Positions 1 to 7,556 of a stretch of 17,694 nt of DNA are shown here, in pieces. Position numbers and translations under genes: made by a program. Numbering within the stretch: the first letter of the stretch is position 1; each line of letters begins with the position of its first letter. Source of the DNA: Anaerolineales bacterium UBA3940 (GTDB taxonomy: Bacteria > Chloroflexota > Anaerolineae > Aggregatilineales > UBA3940); the NCBI GenBank assembly GCA_002385675.1, contig DGDY01000185.1, positions 1-17,694 on the forward strand, read 5' to 3'. A model generated the notes under the pieces. The model searched no databases, was not told the origin of the DNA, and was given only the letters and a program-made list of their open reading frames with translations.

Positions 1-19
1 AGATGTGTATAAGAGACAG
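1..19 (+). other. Tn5/Nextera mosaic-end adapter (artefact)
   Basis: The first 19 bases read AGATGTGTATAAGAGACAG, which is exactly the 19-bp Tn5 mosaic end used in Nextera tagmentation libraries. It is library sequence left at the contig edge, not genomic DNA. It also supplies a false ATG at base 3 that would add six adapter-derived residues to the truncated gene behind it. The far end of the window carries no reverse complement of this sequence. Confidence 0.96.
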
Positions 20-197
20 CTACATCGCCGTGTGCAAGGTCGATGCATGGAACCTCATGCACTTCCTGCGGCTGCGCATGGCCCCCGACGCGCAGTGGGA
101 GATCCGCCAGTACGCCAACGCTATACACGAGATCTTCCGCGAGGTGCTGCCGTGGACGGCAGAGGCGTTTGATCTGTACGTCAAGCCCAAGTCATAA
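20..197 (+). CDS. thyX: FAD-dependent thymidylate synthase ThyX, C-terminal fragment
   Basis: This is the last ~58 residues of ThyX, which makes dTMP from dUMP using methylene-tetrahydrofolate, NADPH and FAD. The fragment reads KVDAWNLMHFLRLRMAP followed by DAQWEIRQYA. It matches the family pattern (N-L-x-H-F-L-x-L-R, then A-Q-x-E-I-R) that helps form the FAD and dUMP sites near the C-terminus of each subunit. The gene is cut at its 5' end by the contig edge: bases 1-19 are adapter, so the apparent ATG at base 3 is not its start. Missing parts include the RHR signature and the N-terminal half. The stop is TAA at 195-197. A DinB-like gene follows after 26 bases on the same strand and is probably cotranscribed. 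Family assignment is strong despite the short length. Confidence 0.9.
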
Positions 198-223
198 CGG
201 GCTAGCTGCAGGAAGCGATCAGC

Positions 224-718
224 ATGAGTGAGGACATGCGCGCGGTTTTCCAGACCGAGATGGAGGACACCCGCCGTGCCTTCCACCTACTGGCCGCGTC
301 GCTCACGATGGACCAGTGGAACCGCCCCAGCGACAACCCCGGCTGGACGATCGGGCAGGTGATGTTCCACATGACACTCGCGCCGCGCTTCGTCCGCGCC
401 GACCTGTTCATCATGCGGCGGCTTCGCTGGATGCCGAGGCCGCCCGCAGCCGTGTTCCACACGCTGAACAAGCACTACACCCGGCTCGCCGCGCGCGGCC
501 TTACCCCTGCTACCGTCACCGACGAGTATGATCGATCCCACCATCTCGCCCTTGAAGCCCTGTTCAGCGTTGAGCCTCACGAATGGAAGATGGGCATGTC
601 CTACCCCGTCCGGGATCCGCTGCTCGGCAGATACGTGACGGTCGAGCGGCTGTTCCACTACATCAAACTGCACTTTGATCACCATGCCGGGGAGATCCGG
701 CGCGCGCTGCTGCGATGA
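224..718 (+). CDS. DinB/YfiT-fold protein (four-helix metal-binding family)
   Basis: A 164-residue protein with the size and motif layout of the DinB/YfiT superfamily, four-helix bundles that bind a divalent metal with three histidines; many act as thiol transferases or have unknown roles. The candidate ligands are H49, in WTIGQVMFHM at the end of helix 2, and H150 with H154 (HFDHH, an HxxxH spacing) in the C-terminal helix. This is the usual family arrangement. The substrate cannot be told from the sequence. A second ATG lies four codons in, and only a weak purine stretch (AGGAAG near 212) precedes the first. The gene sits 26 bases after thyX, and its TGA overlaps the first possible ATG of the galactosidase gene by four bases (ATGA at 715-718), which suggests translational coupling. 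Confidence 0.82.
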   Translation: MSEDMRAVFQTEMEDTRRAFHLLAASLTMDQWNRPSDNPGWTIGQVMFHMTLAPRFVRADLFIMRRLRWMPRPPAAVFHTLNKHYTRLAARGLTPATVTDEYDRSHHLALEALFSVEPHEWKMGMSYPVRDPLLGRYVTVERLFHYIKLHFDHHAGEIRRALLR

Positions 719-3036
719 TGATGGACGCGCATCTGGAGAACAACGCCGTTCAGTTCGACCTCGACGCCGCGACCGGGCGCTTCCGGCTGCATCTCGGCCC
801 GATCTCGCTCGTCGCGGGCTGCTCGGCTGATGTACGCATCGACGGGGGGCGACGCGTCCGTATAGACGCTGGCCGCGCTGCGAGCTTCGAGCAGGAACCC
901 ATCGCCGACGCGCACGGGCACGGCTCCCGGCTGCGCATCGCCTTCCAGCCCGGCGAGGCCGGACAGCTTCACCTGCTGGCGTGCGTCTACGACGATCACC
1001 CCTTCGTCGCGCTGCGAGTAGGGCTGACCAATCGCAGCCCCGCCCCGCTCCGCGTCGATACTCTCACCACGCTGGAGACGGCGGAACTCACTCTGGGCAG
1101 CGGCCCGCTCGACGCATGGGTGAACGGCTTCCACTCGTGGAGCTTCACCGGCTACGTGCGGCACGACGAGCGCCAGCCACGCTCCGCCACGCGCTGGTTC
1201 ACCCTGCCGCTTGCAGCCAACCCCACCACCCCCCACCCATCGCAGCCGGGGCAGGCCGTCGCCGAGTGGGTCGGCGCGCTGATCGAGACGGGGAAGCAGG
1301 CGCTTGTCGCGGGCTACATCGGCGTCGAGGATCAGTTCAGCCAGGTGTTCATGGACGGTCGCCCGGCGCACCGCCGCCTGCTGATGCAAAGCGCCGCCGA
1401 CGGCGTGCCGCTTCAGCCCGGTGATACGCTGTGGGGCGAGTGGGCCATTCTGTACCGTGTCGACCTACCCCACCCCGATCCGCTCGGCGTGTACGCCAGG
1501 GCGGTGACGCGCCTCACGCCCGCGCGCGTACCGCCGCAGGCGCCCGTACCTGCCTGGTCAAGCTGGTACCAGTTCTTCGACAGGGTTTCCGATGAGGACA
1601 TGCAGCGCAACCAGCGCGCGCTACGTGAGATGCGCGAGCGGTTGCCACTGGCGCTCGTGCAGCTTGACGACGGCTACCAGCCCCGGTGGGGCGACTGGCT
1701 GCGCCACAACGAGCGCTTCCCCGGCGGCGTGCCCGCCTGGGCCGAGCGCGCTCGCATGGACGGCTTCGAGCCGGGGCTGTGGCTCAGCCCGTTCACCGTC
1801 GAGCGCGGCGCGGCAATCTGGAAGGAGCACCCCGACGCCGTGCTGCGTGACCGGCGCGGCAGGCCGGTGCGGGCAGGGATCACACCGCAACACCGGCTCT
1901 ACGGGCTTGACCCGACACACCCCGCCGTGCGCAACTTCGTGCGCCGCACCATCGAGACGGTTGTGCATGACTGGGGCATCCGCTACCTGAAGCTAGACTT
2001 CCTGCTGTGCGGAGCGCTGCCCGGCCAGCGCTACGACCCGACCCGGACGCGCGCGCAGGCGCTGCGCAGCGGGCTGGCCCTGATCCGTGAGGTGGCAGGC
2101 GAGGAGGCAGTGCTGCTCGGCTGCGGCTGTCCGCTTGGCCCGGCGGTGGGTCTGGTAGACCTGATGCGCGTCAGCCCGGACGTCGCGCCGTTCTGGAACC
2201 CGGAACTTTTCGGCATCCGGGCCTTTCTGCAGCGCGATTACAACGTCCCGGCGGCACGCAACAGCACGGTGATCTCGCTTAACCGCGCCTGGACGCAGCG
2301 CCGCTTCTGGTGGCTCGACGCCGACAACCTGCTCGTTCGGGAAGAGCAGGATCTGACCGCCGCCGAGGTGCAGACGCTCGTCTCCGTCATGGCGGTGACG
2401 GACAGCCACCTTGTGCTGAGCGACGACCTGCCGCGCGTGCCTGCCGAACGCCTGCGCTGGGCTGCCAGCCTGCTCCCCCTCCTGCCCGGCGAGGTCGAAA
2501 CGCCTTGCCTGTTCGAGAGCCGGGAGCCGGGGCTGCTGGTCAAGCGGTACGACGGCGCGGCAGGGCCGCACCGGGTCGTCGCGCTGTTCAACTGGGCGGA
2601 CGAACCGGCATCGCTCCGGGCAGATCGCGCCGAGCTTGGCCTGCCGGGCGACGGGCCGCTGCTCGTGTTCGACTTCTGGCGGGGGACGGCAGCCATCCAC
2701 ACCGGGGGCGTGCTCCAGGCCGGGCCGGTCGAGCCGCACGGGGCGGCGCTGTTAGCGGTCCGTCCGCTTGCCGACGGGCCGCAGCTTGCCGGCACCGATC
2801 TGCATGCGAGTATGGGTGCGGAGATAACTCGCTGGGACGTGCGCGATGACGTGCTGACGTTCACGATTGCGCTGGGCCGTGAGGCCGAGGGGCATGTGTG
2901 GCTGTACGCACCCACGCCGCTGCGCCGGGCGTCAGCCAACGGCACGGACATCACCATCGAGGAAAGCGATCAGCAGGGCATCTACCGGCTGCCTGTCAGG
3001 GTGGCCGGGCAGTGTAAGGTTATAGTCATACTGTAG
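715..3036 (+). CDS. Alpha-galactosidase, glycoside hydrolase family 36
   Basis: A 773-residue retaining alpha-galactosidase of clan GH-D, expected to release terminal alpha-galactose from oligosaccharides such as melibiose or raffinose. Domain order: an N-terminal beta-sandwich (~1-260, with WVNGFHSWSF near 135-144), a (beta/alpha)8 barrel (~265-580) and a C-terminal beta domain (~590-773). Barrel landmarks are LDDGYQ (317-322), GLWLSPF, YLKLDF with the likely nucleophile D428, and RVSPDVAPFW with the likely acid/base D489. The last two closely resemble the catalytic segments of the Thermotoga GH36 enzyme. There is no signal peptide, so it probably acts on imported sugars in the cytoplasm. 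The start is ambiguous because ATGATGATG at 715-723 gives three in-frame choices. No strong ribosome-binding site is visible, which fits coupling to the preceding gene. The stop abuts that of the next, convergent gene. Confidence 0.88.
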   Translation: MMMDAHLENNAVQFDLDAATGRFRLHLGPISLVAGCSADVRIDGGRRVRIDAGRAASFEQEPIADAHGHGSRLRIAFQPGEAGQLHLLACVYDDHPFVALRVGLTNRSPAPLRVDTLTTLETAELTLGSGPLDAWVNGFHSWSFTGYVRHDERQPRSATRWFTLPLAANPTTPHPSQPGQAVAEWVGALIETGKQALVAGYIGVEDQFSQVFMDGRPAHRRLLMQSAADGVPLQPGDTLWGEWAILYRVDLPHPDPLGVYARAVTRLTPARVPPQAPVPAWSSWYQFFDRVSDEDMQRNQRALREMRERLPLALVQLDDGYQPRWGDWLRHNERFPGGVPAWAERARMDGFEPGLWLSPFTVERGAAIWKEHPDAVLRDRRGRPVRAGITPQHRLYGLDPTHPAVRNFVRRTIETVVHDWGIRYLKLDFLLCGALPGQRYDPTRTRAQALRSGLALIREVAGEEAVLLGCGCPLGPAVGLVDLMRVSPDVAPFWNPELFGIRAFLQRDYNVPAARNSTVISLNRAWTQRRFWWLDADNLLVREEQDLTAAEVQTLVSVMAVTDSHLVLSDDLPRVPAERLRWAASLLPLLPGEVETPCLFESREPGLLVKRYDGAAGPHRVVALFNWADEPASLRADRAELGLPGDGPLLVFDFWRGTAAIHTGGVLQAGPVEPHGAALLAVRPLADGPQLAGTDLHASMGAEITRWDVRDDVLTFTIALGREAEGHVWLYAPTPLRRASANGTDITIEESDQQGIYRLPVRVAGQCKVIVIL

Positions 3037-3987
3037 CTAGCCCACGACCGGGGGCGGCATCACCTGTTCGAGGGCGTCGGTAAGGGTTGCCTGCGGCACG
3101 CCGAGGTCGGCCAGCACGTCGAGCGCCGCGTGCCGGTCAGCGCGTGCCAGCCCCATCGCAATGTGCAGCGGCGCGACCGCCAGATGTCCCCGGTTCCACG
3201 CCTCGCCAATCGCAAAACCGAGGATGCGCTGCACGTCGTCGCCCAGAGGCAGCCGCCGCTCGGACATGCGCGGGTAGGCCGCGGCACGCATGTGCCCCCA
3301 CAGCACGTCCGCGGTGAGGCCAAGCTCGTAAGCGAACACGTCCTGTACCGGGCCGGGCAGCGAGACAAGCGCCGCCAGCAGGTGCAGGCTGGTGACGCGC
3401 GGGCTACCCATGCGCCGGGCCGTATCCATCGCGAGGCTCAGCAACCAGGCGCTCTCCAGCGTGAAGCGGTAGGCATGGGTCGACTCGTCGCGAATGGCGG
3501 CAGGCGGAGCGGCCTGCTGCAGGGCATAGAGGTCGTTCAAGACCTGGTTGGGCTCGATGTGGAGGGAGGCGAGCATCTCGTCGGCAGAGGTTGGCTCGAT
3601 GATGATGCCGTAAAGCAGGTGCTCGGTATCAAGGCGGCGATGGCCCCACTGCTGCGCCGCCATCACCGCCCGCTCGATGGCGTCCCGCGCTTCGTCGGCG
3701 AGGTCCATGCGCCCGTGAGAAATCCGGTCGTGGAGCGCGGCAGACTCGACAAGCAACTCGTGCAGCGCCTCGGGGGTGATGCCCAGCCCGTCGAGGACGG
3801 CGGTTGCCAATCCCTTGCTCTCACGCGAGAGCGCATACAGGAGATGCTGGCAGGTAACGAAGCCGTGGCCCAGGCCATCCGCCTCGTCAGACGCAAACGC
3901 CAGCACCCGCTGGAATCGCTCCGTTGGTACGGGTGCTGGCGCTGAATTGTTCTGATCGTCGTAGTGCTCGCTGCCGGCGTCGCTCAT
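3037..3987 (-). CDS. Stand-alone Clp-N repeat protein (four repeats, no ATPase)
   Basis: A 316-residue protein built from Clp-N repeats, the two-helix-pair units that form the substrate- and adaptor-binding head of ClpA/ClpB/ClpC. Four units can be read at ~25-80, 97-157, 173-233 and 247-308. Each carries the recurring core motif: VTCQHLLYAL (44-53), LDTEHLLYGI (119-128), VTSLHLLAAL (198-207) and VAPLHIAMGL (271-280). A normal Clp-N domain has two units, so this is two full domains in tandem. No Walker A or B motif and no AAA+ module follows. Residues 1-22 are acidic and probably disordered. The ATG overlaps the TGA of the upstream gene (ATGA at 3984-3987), so the two proteins are probably made together. 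It may be a ClpC adaptor, decoy or substrate receptor; that role is inference from the domain. Confidence 0.82.
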   Translation of the reverse strand: MSDAGSEHYDDQNNSAPAPVPTERFQRVLAFASDEADGLGHGFVTCQHLLYALSRESKGLATAVLDGLGITPEALHELLVESAALHDRISHGRMDLADEARDAIERAVMAAQQWGHRRLDTEHLLYGIIIEPTSADEMLASLHIEPNQVLNDLYALQQAAPPAAIRDESTHAYRFTLESAWLLSLAMDTARRMGSPRVTSLHLLAALVSLPGPVQDVFAYELGLTADVLWGHMRAAAYPRMSERRLPLGDDVQRILGFAIGEAWNRGHLAVAPLHIAMGLARADRHAALDVLADLGVPQATLTDALEQVMPPPVVG

Positions 3988-5198
3988 GCCGCGTCGCTGT
4001 TGATCCCCAGCTTCGACTGTGCCTCGCGGATCCGCTCGCGCAGCGTCTGCCGCTGAGCAATAGCCGTCTCAACCGGCTGGGCAACGTTGCTCGTGAAGGT
4101 CGAGTCCAGTTCGTCGATCTTCGCCAGAACCTGCTGCGCCGGCACAAAGACGTTGTCGATCACCGGGCGAACCAGCATGCCCTGCAGGTTGCGCCCCTCG
4201 TCCGTGCCGAACCAGTCCGCGAGCGGGTCAAGCACTTCGTCGTTGATGCCGCGGATCAGCTCGGGGAGCTGGTCGACCACGGTCCGCATCGCGTTCAGGC
4301 CCGCTTCAGCGCGGCGGCCAAAGTTGAACGGCAGACGGTCAAGCACCTTGATGATAAAGTCCATCAGCGTGGATGACAGGTTCGCCGCGGGCTGCACCAC
4401 ATCGCGGACCTGCTCAAGCAGCCAGTCGATGCTGGTTGCCAGCGCATTCACCTGGCGCTGCAGCCACTGGATGCCGGTCTGCGGGCGCAGCATCGCGCCG
4501 ATGAACCAGTCCGTCACCGCACGTCCGATCTCAAGCCCCTCGCGCAGCAGAGCGGCCAGCCGGGCGAGGTTCTGCAGGTTGCCGCCCATCGCGGCAAGTG
4601 CAGCACCCATCATCATGTCCAGCCCGACCTCGTCAAGCTGCTGCCACAGGCTGTTGAGGTTCCGGTGCGCCTCAAGCTCGGCAAGTGCGGCCTCAAGCGC
4701 CTGCCGCGTCTCGACCAGCTCGGCGTTCCTCTGCTGAAGCTCGCTGTTCAGCCGGTCACGGTCGGCGGTGAGCGCCTGCAGCGCACTGCGAAGCTGGCTC
4801 ACGTCGGTTGTGTTGGCAGTGGCGGTCGGCTGCTGCGTGCGAGCCGCGTCGCTCAGGCTCGTCAACGCCGCCACGCTGGGCGCAGATTCCGCGTACTGGT
4901 CATACAGCAGCGCGGCGCTACCGCCGAGCGCGGTCGCCGCAACACCACCCAGCAGAACGCGAGTCAGGAAGTGGCGACGCCCGGGGTCGCTAACTGGCTC
5001 GTCTTCGTCTGCTGCCGCTTCATAATAATCATAGTCGTAGTCGTCGTACTGATCTTCGCTGTACGCGCCGACGTCGAAATCGTCGATATACTCGTCCTCA
5101 AACGGCACCGGCGGCAGATTCAGCATGGTCTGATCATCGTCCGAGAGGATCTGTCCGTCGATGATCTGCTCTTCCTGATCGCGCTCAAAATCTGTCAT
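3984..5198 (-). CDS. Acidic-tailed membrane-anchored protein of unknown function
   Basis: No family is recognised. From ATG at 5198 the protein has 404 residues: a very acidic, Asp/Tyr-rich tail (~1-72, including EDQYDDYDYDYY), then GRRHFLTRVLLGG, whose twin arginines (R74-R75) and hydrophobic run (~81-98) look like a Tat signal or one membrane span. A helical region with coiled-coil character follows (~131-187, QLRSALQALTADRDRLNSEL), then a long amphipathic helical part up to the end. The tail would lie in the cytoplasm and the rest outside, or on the membrane face. A GTG at 5207 is an alternative start, but it overlaps the GGTGA sequence that spaces well (5 bases) from ATG 5198. The gene lies 39 bases behind era and is ATGA-coupled to the Clp-N repeat gene. 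Confidence 0.75.
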   Translation of the reverse strand: MTDFERDQEEQIIDGQILSDDDQTMLNLPPVPFEDEYIDDFDVGAYSEDQYDDYDYDYYEAAADEDEPVSDPGRRHFLTRVLLGGVAATALGGSAALLYDQYAESAPSVAALTSLSDAARTQQPTATANTTDVSQLRSALQALTADRDRLNSELQQRNAELVETRQALEAALAELEAHRNLNSLWQQLDEVGLDMMMGAALAAMGGNLQNLARLAALLREGLEIGRAVTDWFIGAMLRPQTGIQWLQRQVNALATSIDWLLEQVRDVVQPAANLSSTLMDFIIKVLDRLPFNFGRRAEAGLNAMRTVVDQLPELIRGINDEVLDPLADWFGTDEGRNLQGMLVRPVIDNVFVPAQQVLAKIDELDSTFTSNVAQPVETAIAQRQTLRERIREAQSKLGINSDAA

Positions 5199-5211
5199 CT
5201 TTGTCACCGCG

Positions 5212-5238
5212 TTTCTAACCCGCGAAAGCTTTCTAACC
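5212..5238 (-). repeat. Direct repeat GGTTAGAAA x2 at the era/downstream-gene junction
   Basis: On the minus strand the nonamer GGTTAGAAA occurs at 5238-5230 and again at 5220-5212, 18 bases apart. The first copy starts on the last base of the era stop codon. The short AT-leaning gap also holds GCTTTCGC between the copies. It may be a processing or protein-binding site, or chance; only the repeat itself is observed. Confidence 0.4.
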
Positions 5239-6299
5239 TAACGCCGCTCGTAGTATCCCAGACGGCGCAGGGCTCTCTCATCCTTACGCCAGTTTTTAAG
5301 AACCTTCACCCACAGGTCGAGATAAACACGCGTGCCGAGTAAAGGCTCAATTTCAGCCCGCGCGCGTCTTCCAAGTTCTCTCAGAGCGCTCCCGTTCTTG
5401 CCGATCAGGATGCGCTTCTGGCTGTCCCGCTCGACGTAAATCGTCGCTGCGATGTATGTGAGGTCCTCACTACGCTCTTTAAACTGCGTCACCTCGACGG
5501 CAACCGAGTGCGGCACTTCGTGCTCATACAGCAGTAGGGCCTGCTCGCGGATGAGCTCAGCCACGTTGTCCCGCACCTGCGTCTCGGTGAGGCGATCTGC
5601 CGGGTAGAACCGGGGGCCTTCCGGCAGCCGCTCAATAAGCATGTTTAATAACCGATTAATGTTAACACCTTGTGTCGCGCTTATCAACAATGTGTCAGCG
5701 CCAGGGACAAGCTGGGCATACGCTGCCGCGTGCTCAGCCTCTTTCTCGCCCTCGACGAGGTCCCGCTTGTTCATCGCCAGGATGATCGGAGTGTCCTTCT
5801 GAGCGGCGACGACTTCGGCAATGGCCTTGTCGGCGCGAGTCGGCATCTCGGAGACGTCTACCAGAAAAAGGATGACGTCTGCATCCGGGATGGCCCCTGT
5901 CGCGACCTCGACCATGTACTCGTCGAGCTTGTTGCGCGACTCTATGATACCCGGCGTATCAACGAACACAATCTGCGCATCATCGCGCGTATAAATGCCG
6001 AGCTGCCGATCCCGGGTGGTCTGCGGCTTCGGGCTGACGATAGCCAGCTTCTCGCCAAGCACCGCGTTCATCAGCGTCGACTTGCCGACGTTCGGCTTGC
6101 CGATCACCGCGACGAACCCCGCCCGGTGCCCCTCGGGAAGCTCCTCAGGGAGCTCCTCGGGCATTTCGAGGTCGCCCTGCGAGAAGTACTGCTCCAGCAG
6201 CCGCTCGTTCTCCGCGATGATTTCTTCAAACTGCTCCTCGTCGAGCACGTTTTCCTCACCGGTGCTCTCGAAGTCGTCACGGTCCGCAGACTCGTACAT
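5238..6299 (-). CDS. era: GTPase Era with acidic N-terminal extension
   Basis: Era binds the 3' end of 16S rRNA and couples GTP hydrolysis to small-subunit maturation. All G motifs are present: GKPNVGKS (67-74), PQTTRDR (92-98), DTPG (114-117), NKRD (177-180) and SAT (207-209). The C-terminal KH domain has ILIGKNGSALRELG (297-310) with its GxxG loop. The protein is 353 residues against ~300 for most Era proteins. The excess is an N-terminal Asp/Glu-rich segment (1-57) ending in the tandem PEELPEEL. An internal ATG at codon 46 would give normal length but has no Shine-Dalgarno. The start at 6299 is preceded by GAGGGAG, though with short spacing, so the longer form is preferred. It lies 23 bases after the transporter gene in a minus-strand operon. 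Confidence 0.95.
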   Translation of the reverse strand: MYESADRDDFESTGEENVLDEEQFEEIIAENERLLEQYFSQGDLEMPEELPEELPEGHRAGFVAVIGKPNVGKSTLMNAVLGEKLAIVSPKPQTTRDRQLGIYTRDDAQIVFVDTPGIIESRNKLDEYMVEVATGAIPDADVILFLVDVSEMPTRADKAIAEVVAAQKDTPIILAMNKRDLVEGEKEAEHAAAYAQLVPGADTLLISATQGVNINRLLNMLIERLPEGPRFYPADRLTETQVRDNVAELIREQALLLYEHEVPHSVAVEVTQFKERSEDLTYIAATIYVERDSQKRILIGKNGSALRELGRRARAEIEPLLGTRVYLDLWVKVLKNWRKDERALRRLGYYERR

Positions 6300-6322
6300 G
6301 CTCCCTCATTAAGTGTACATAC

Positions 6323-7090
6323 CTATACATGTAGCCGGAATGGGTTAAAGTCCGTATCTACGTCGAAGTAGTCTTCCTGTTCGGCGTGTTTAAGCAGGTT
6401 CACTATTCTGTACGTGATAGGCGTCATCAGGGCTTCAATCCCCACCTTGAACACGTAGTTCGTGACGATGAGCGAAAGCGCAATCGCCCAGGGGAACACG
6501 CCCAAGGCCGAGGCAATCGCGATGAAGACCACCGTGTCGATCCCCTGCCCTACCAGCGTTGACCCGATCGTGCGGGCCCACAGATAGCGCCCCTGCGTCC
6601 AGACCTTCATCCGCGCCAGCACGTAGCTGTTCGAGAACTCCCCGGCGAAGTAGGCGACCAGGCTCGCGATCACGATCCCGCCGCTTGAGACGCCCCCGAG
6701 GATTGCGTTGTACGCGTCCTGCCCGGCGTACTCCTGCCAGGCCTCCTCGCCGGGCATGATCCCGACAAGCCACAGCGTGAACGCCATCAGCGCCGCCGCC
6801 CCGAACCCCGCCCAGATCACCCGGCGCGAGCGGCGGTAGCCGTAGACTTCCGTCAGCACATCGCCAAAGATGTAGCTGAGCGGGAAGAGCAGCGTGCCGC
6901 CATCGAAGGCCAGGTCCAGCCCGAGCAGGTTAACGCCCCAGTCGATGATCTTGGCCGACGAGGCGATGTTGCTCAGGAGCAGCACCGTCACGAACAGCAC
7001 CATCACCAGGTCGAAGTAGCGATATGCCCGCTGCTGCTCGCGTGCGGCGCTGGTACGCTCCGGATGTTCAGCCTTGCGCTCAGCCGCCAA
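6323..7090 (-). CDS. yhhQ: Queuosine-precursor transporter, YhhQ/VUT family
   Basis: A polytopic inner-membrane protein of the YhhQ (DUF165) family, which imports the deazapurine precursors preQ0/preQ1 for queuosine in tRNA. Family hallmarks, numbered from the TTG at 7090 (255 residues), are FGDVLTEVYGYRRSRR (~75-90), AGEFSNSYVLARMK (~149-162) and RTIGSTLVGQGIDT (~173-186). About six hydrophobic helices can be read. The open frame extends to an ATG at 7162, but that adds 24 residues of odd composition and an 83-base overlap with the preceding gene. The TTG at 7090 overlaps by only 11 bases and has AGGG seven bases upstream, so it is preferred but not proven. No queuosine synthesis gene lies in the window; YhhQ homologues are often in salvage-only organisms. 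Confidence 0.88.
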   Translation of the reverse strand: MAAERKAEHPERTSAAREQQRAYRYFDLVMVLFVTVLLLSNIASSAKIIDWGVNLLGLDLAFDGGTLLFPLSYIFGDVLTEVYGYRRSRRVIWAGFGAAALMAFTLWLVGIMPGEEAWQEYAGQDAYNAILGGVSSGGIVIASLVAYFAGEFSNSYVLARMKVWTQGRYLWARTIGSTLVGQGIDTVVFIAIASALGVFPWAIALSLIVTNYVFKVGIEALMTPITYRIVNLLKHAEQEDYFDVDTDFNPFRLHV

Positions 7091-7541
7091 CGCCCTGCCC
7101 TGTAAAGGCCGGGTGCGGCCCTCTGCCGAACCGGCGCACTTCAAATGTAAAGTTGCTCGCATCGCGCCCGGCTGCCGTGAGGCGCATGCGCTTCACGTAG
7201 CCAAGCGTCTCGTCAAACTCAAGCTCCAGCGTTGGCTGCGGCTGTCCGCTGCCCTGTGTCCGCCTGAGCACGTCACGCGCCCAAGCAAACGCGCCGGGCA
7301 CCGAGAACAGCCAGTAGTCTGAGCCACGGGCGATCTTGCGCCACTGGCCGTCCCAGCGATGCCACAGTTCGCCCTTTACGACTGTCAGCTCATGGTCGCC
7401 GAAGCGGTTGACCGCCGGGCCCATGTAGCTCACGCCGATCCAGTACTCCTCGATCCGGGCATCCCGCCAGCGCTCGATGGCCCTGACGAGTGCCCGCTGC
7501 CTGTCCATTACGGGCGATCCGCCCAGGTTTTGGTCTTGCAT
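7080..7541 (-). CDS. Small DUF6174-like protein
   Basis: A 153-residue protein (from ATG 7541) with no enzyme motif. The opening RQRALVRAIERWRDARIEEYWIGVSYMG, the basic middle (VVKGELWHRWDG) and the later ETLGYVKRMRL strand recall DUF6174 proteins, in which a Trp/Tyr-containing helix precedes a small beta fold; this match is by eye and weak. The open frame runs on to a TTG at 7586, but that TTG is the first half of a -35 hexamer and the stretch contains the -10 box, so it cannot be coding if the promoter is real. ATG 7541 or ATG 7508 (MDRQRAL) are the realistic starts; neither has a clear Shine-Dalgarno. It is first in the run that continues with the transporter and era, overlapping the former by 11 bases. 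Confidence 0.6.
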   Translation of the reverse strand: MQDQNLGGSPVMDRQRALVRAIERWRDARIEEYWIGVSYMGPAVNRFGDHELTVVKGELWHRWDGQWRKIARGSDYWLFSVPGAFAWARDVLRRTQGSGQPQPTLELEFDETLGYVKRMRLTAAGRDASNFTFEVRRFGRGPHPAFTGQGVGG

Positions 7542-7556
7542 TAGAACATCTGCTCT

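Noticed and set aside
679..2739. Long minus-strand frames (679-1389, 1621-1968, 1993-2739) opposite the alpha-galactosidase.
   Set aside because: Together they only mirror the GH36 coding region, whose catalytic motifs are clear; none has a recognisable domain.
4665..5342. A 225-codon plus-strand frame opposite the acidic-tailed protein, with a valine/isoleucine run that looks like a membrane span.
   Set aside because: The hydrophobic run is just the antisense of the Asp/Tyr-rich codons, and the frame crosses the intergenic gap into era.
6312..6332. TGTACATACCTATACATGTA between the transporter and era genes, seemingly palindromic.
   Set aside because: Only about five base pairs align as an inverted repeat, with a mismatched centre, and part of it is coding sequence of the transporter.
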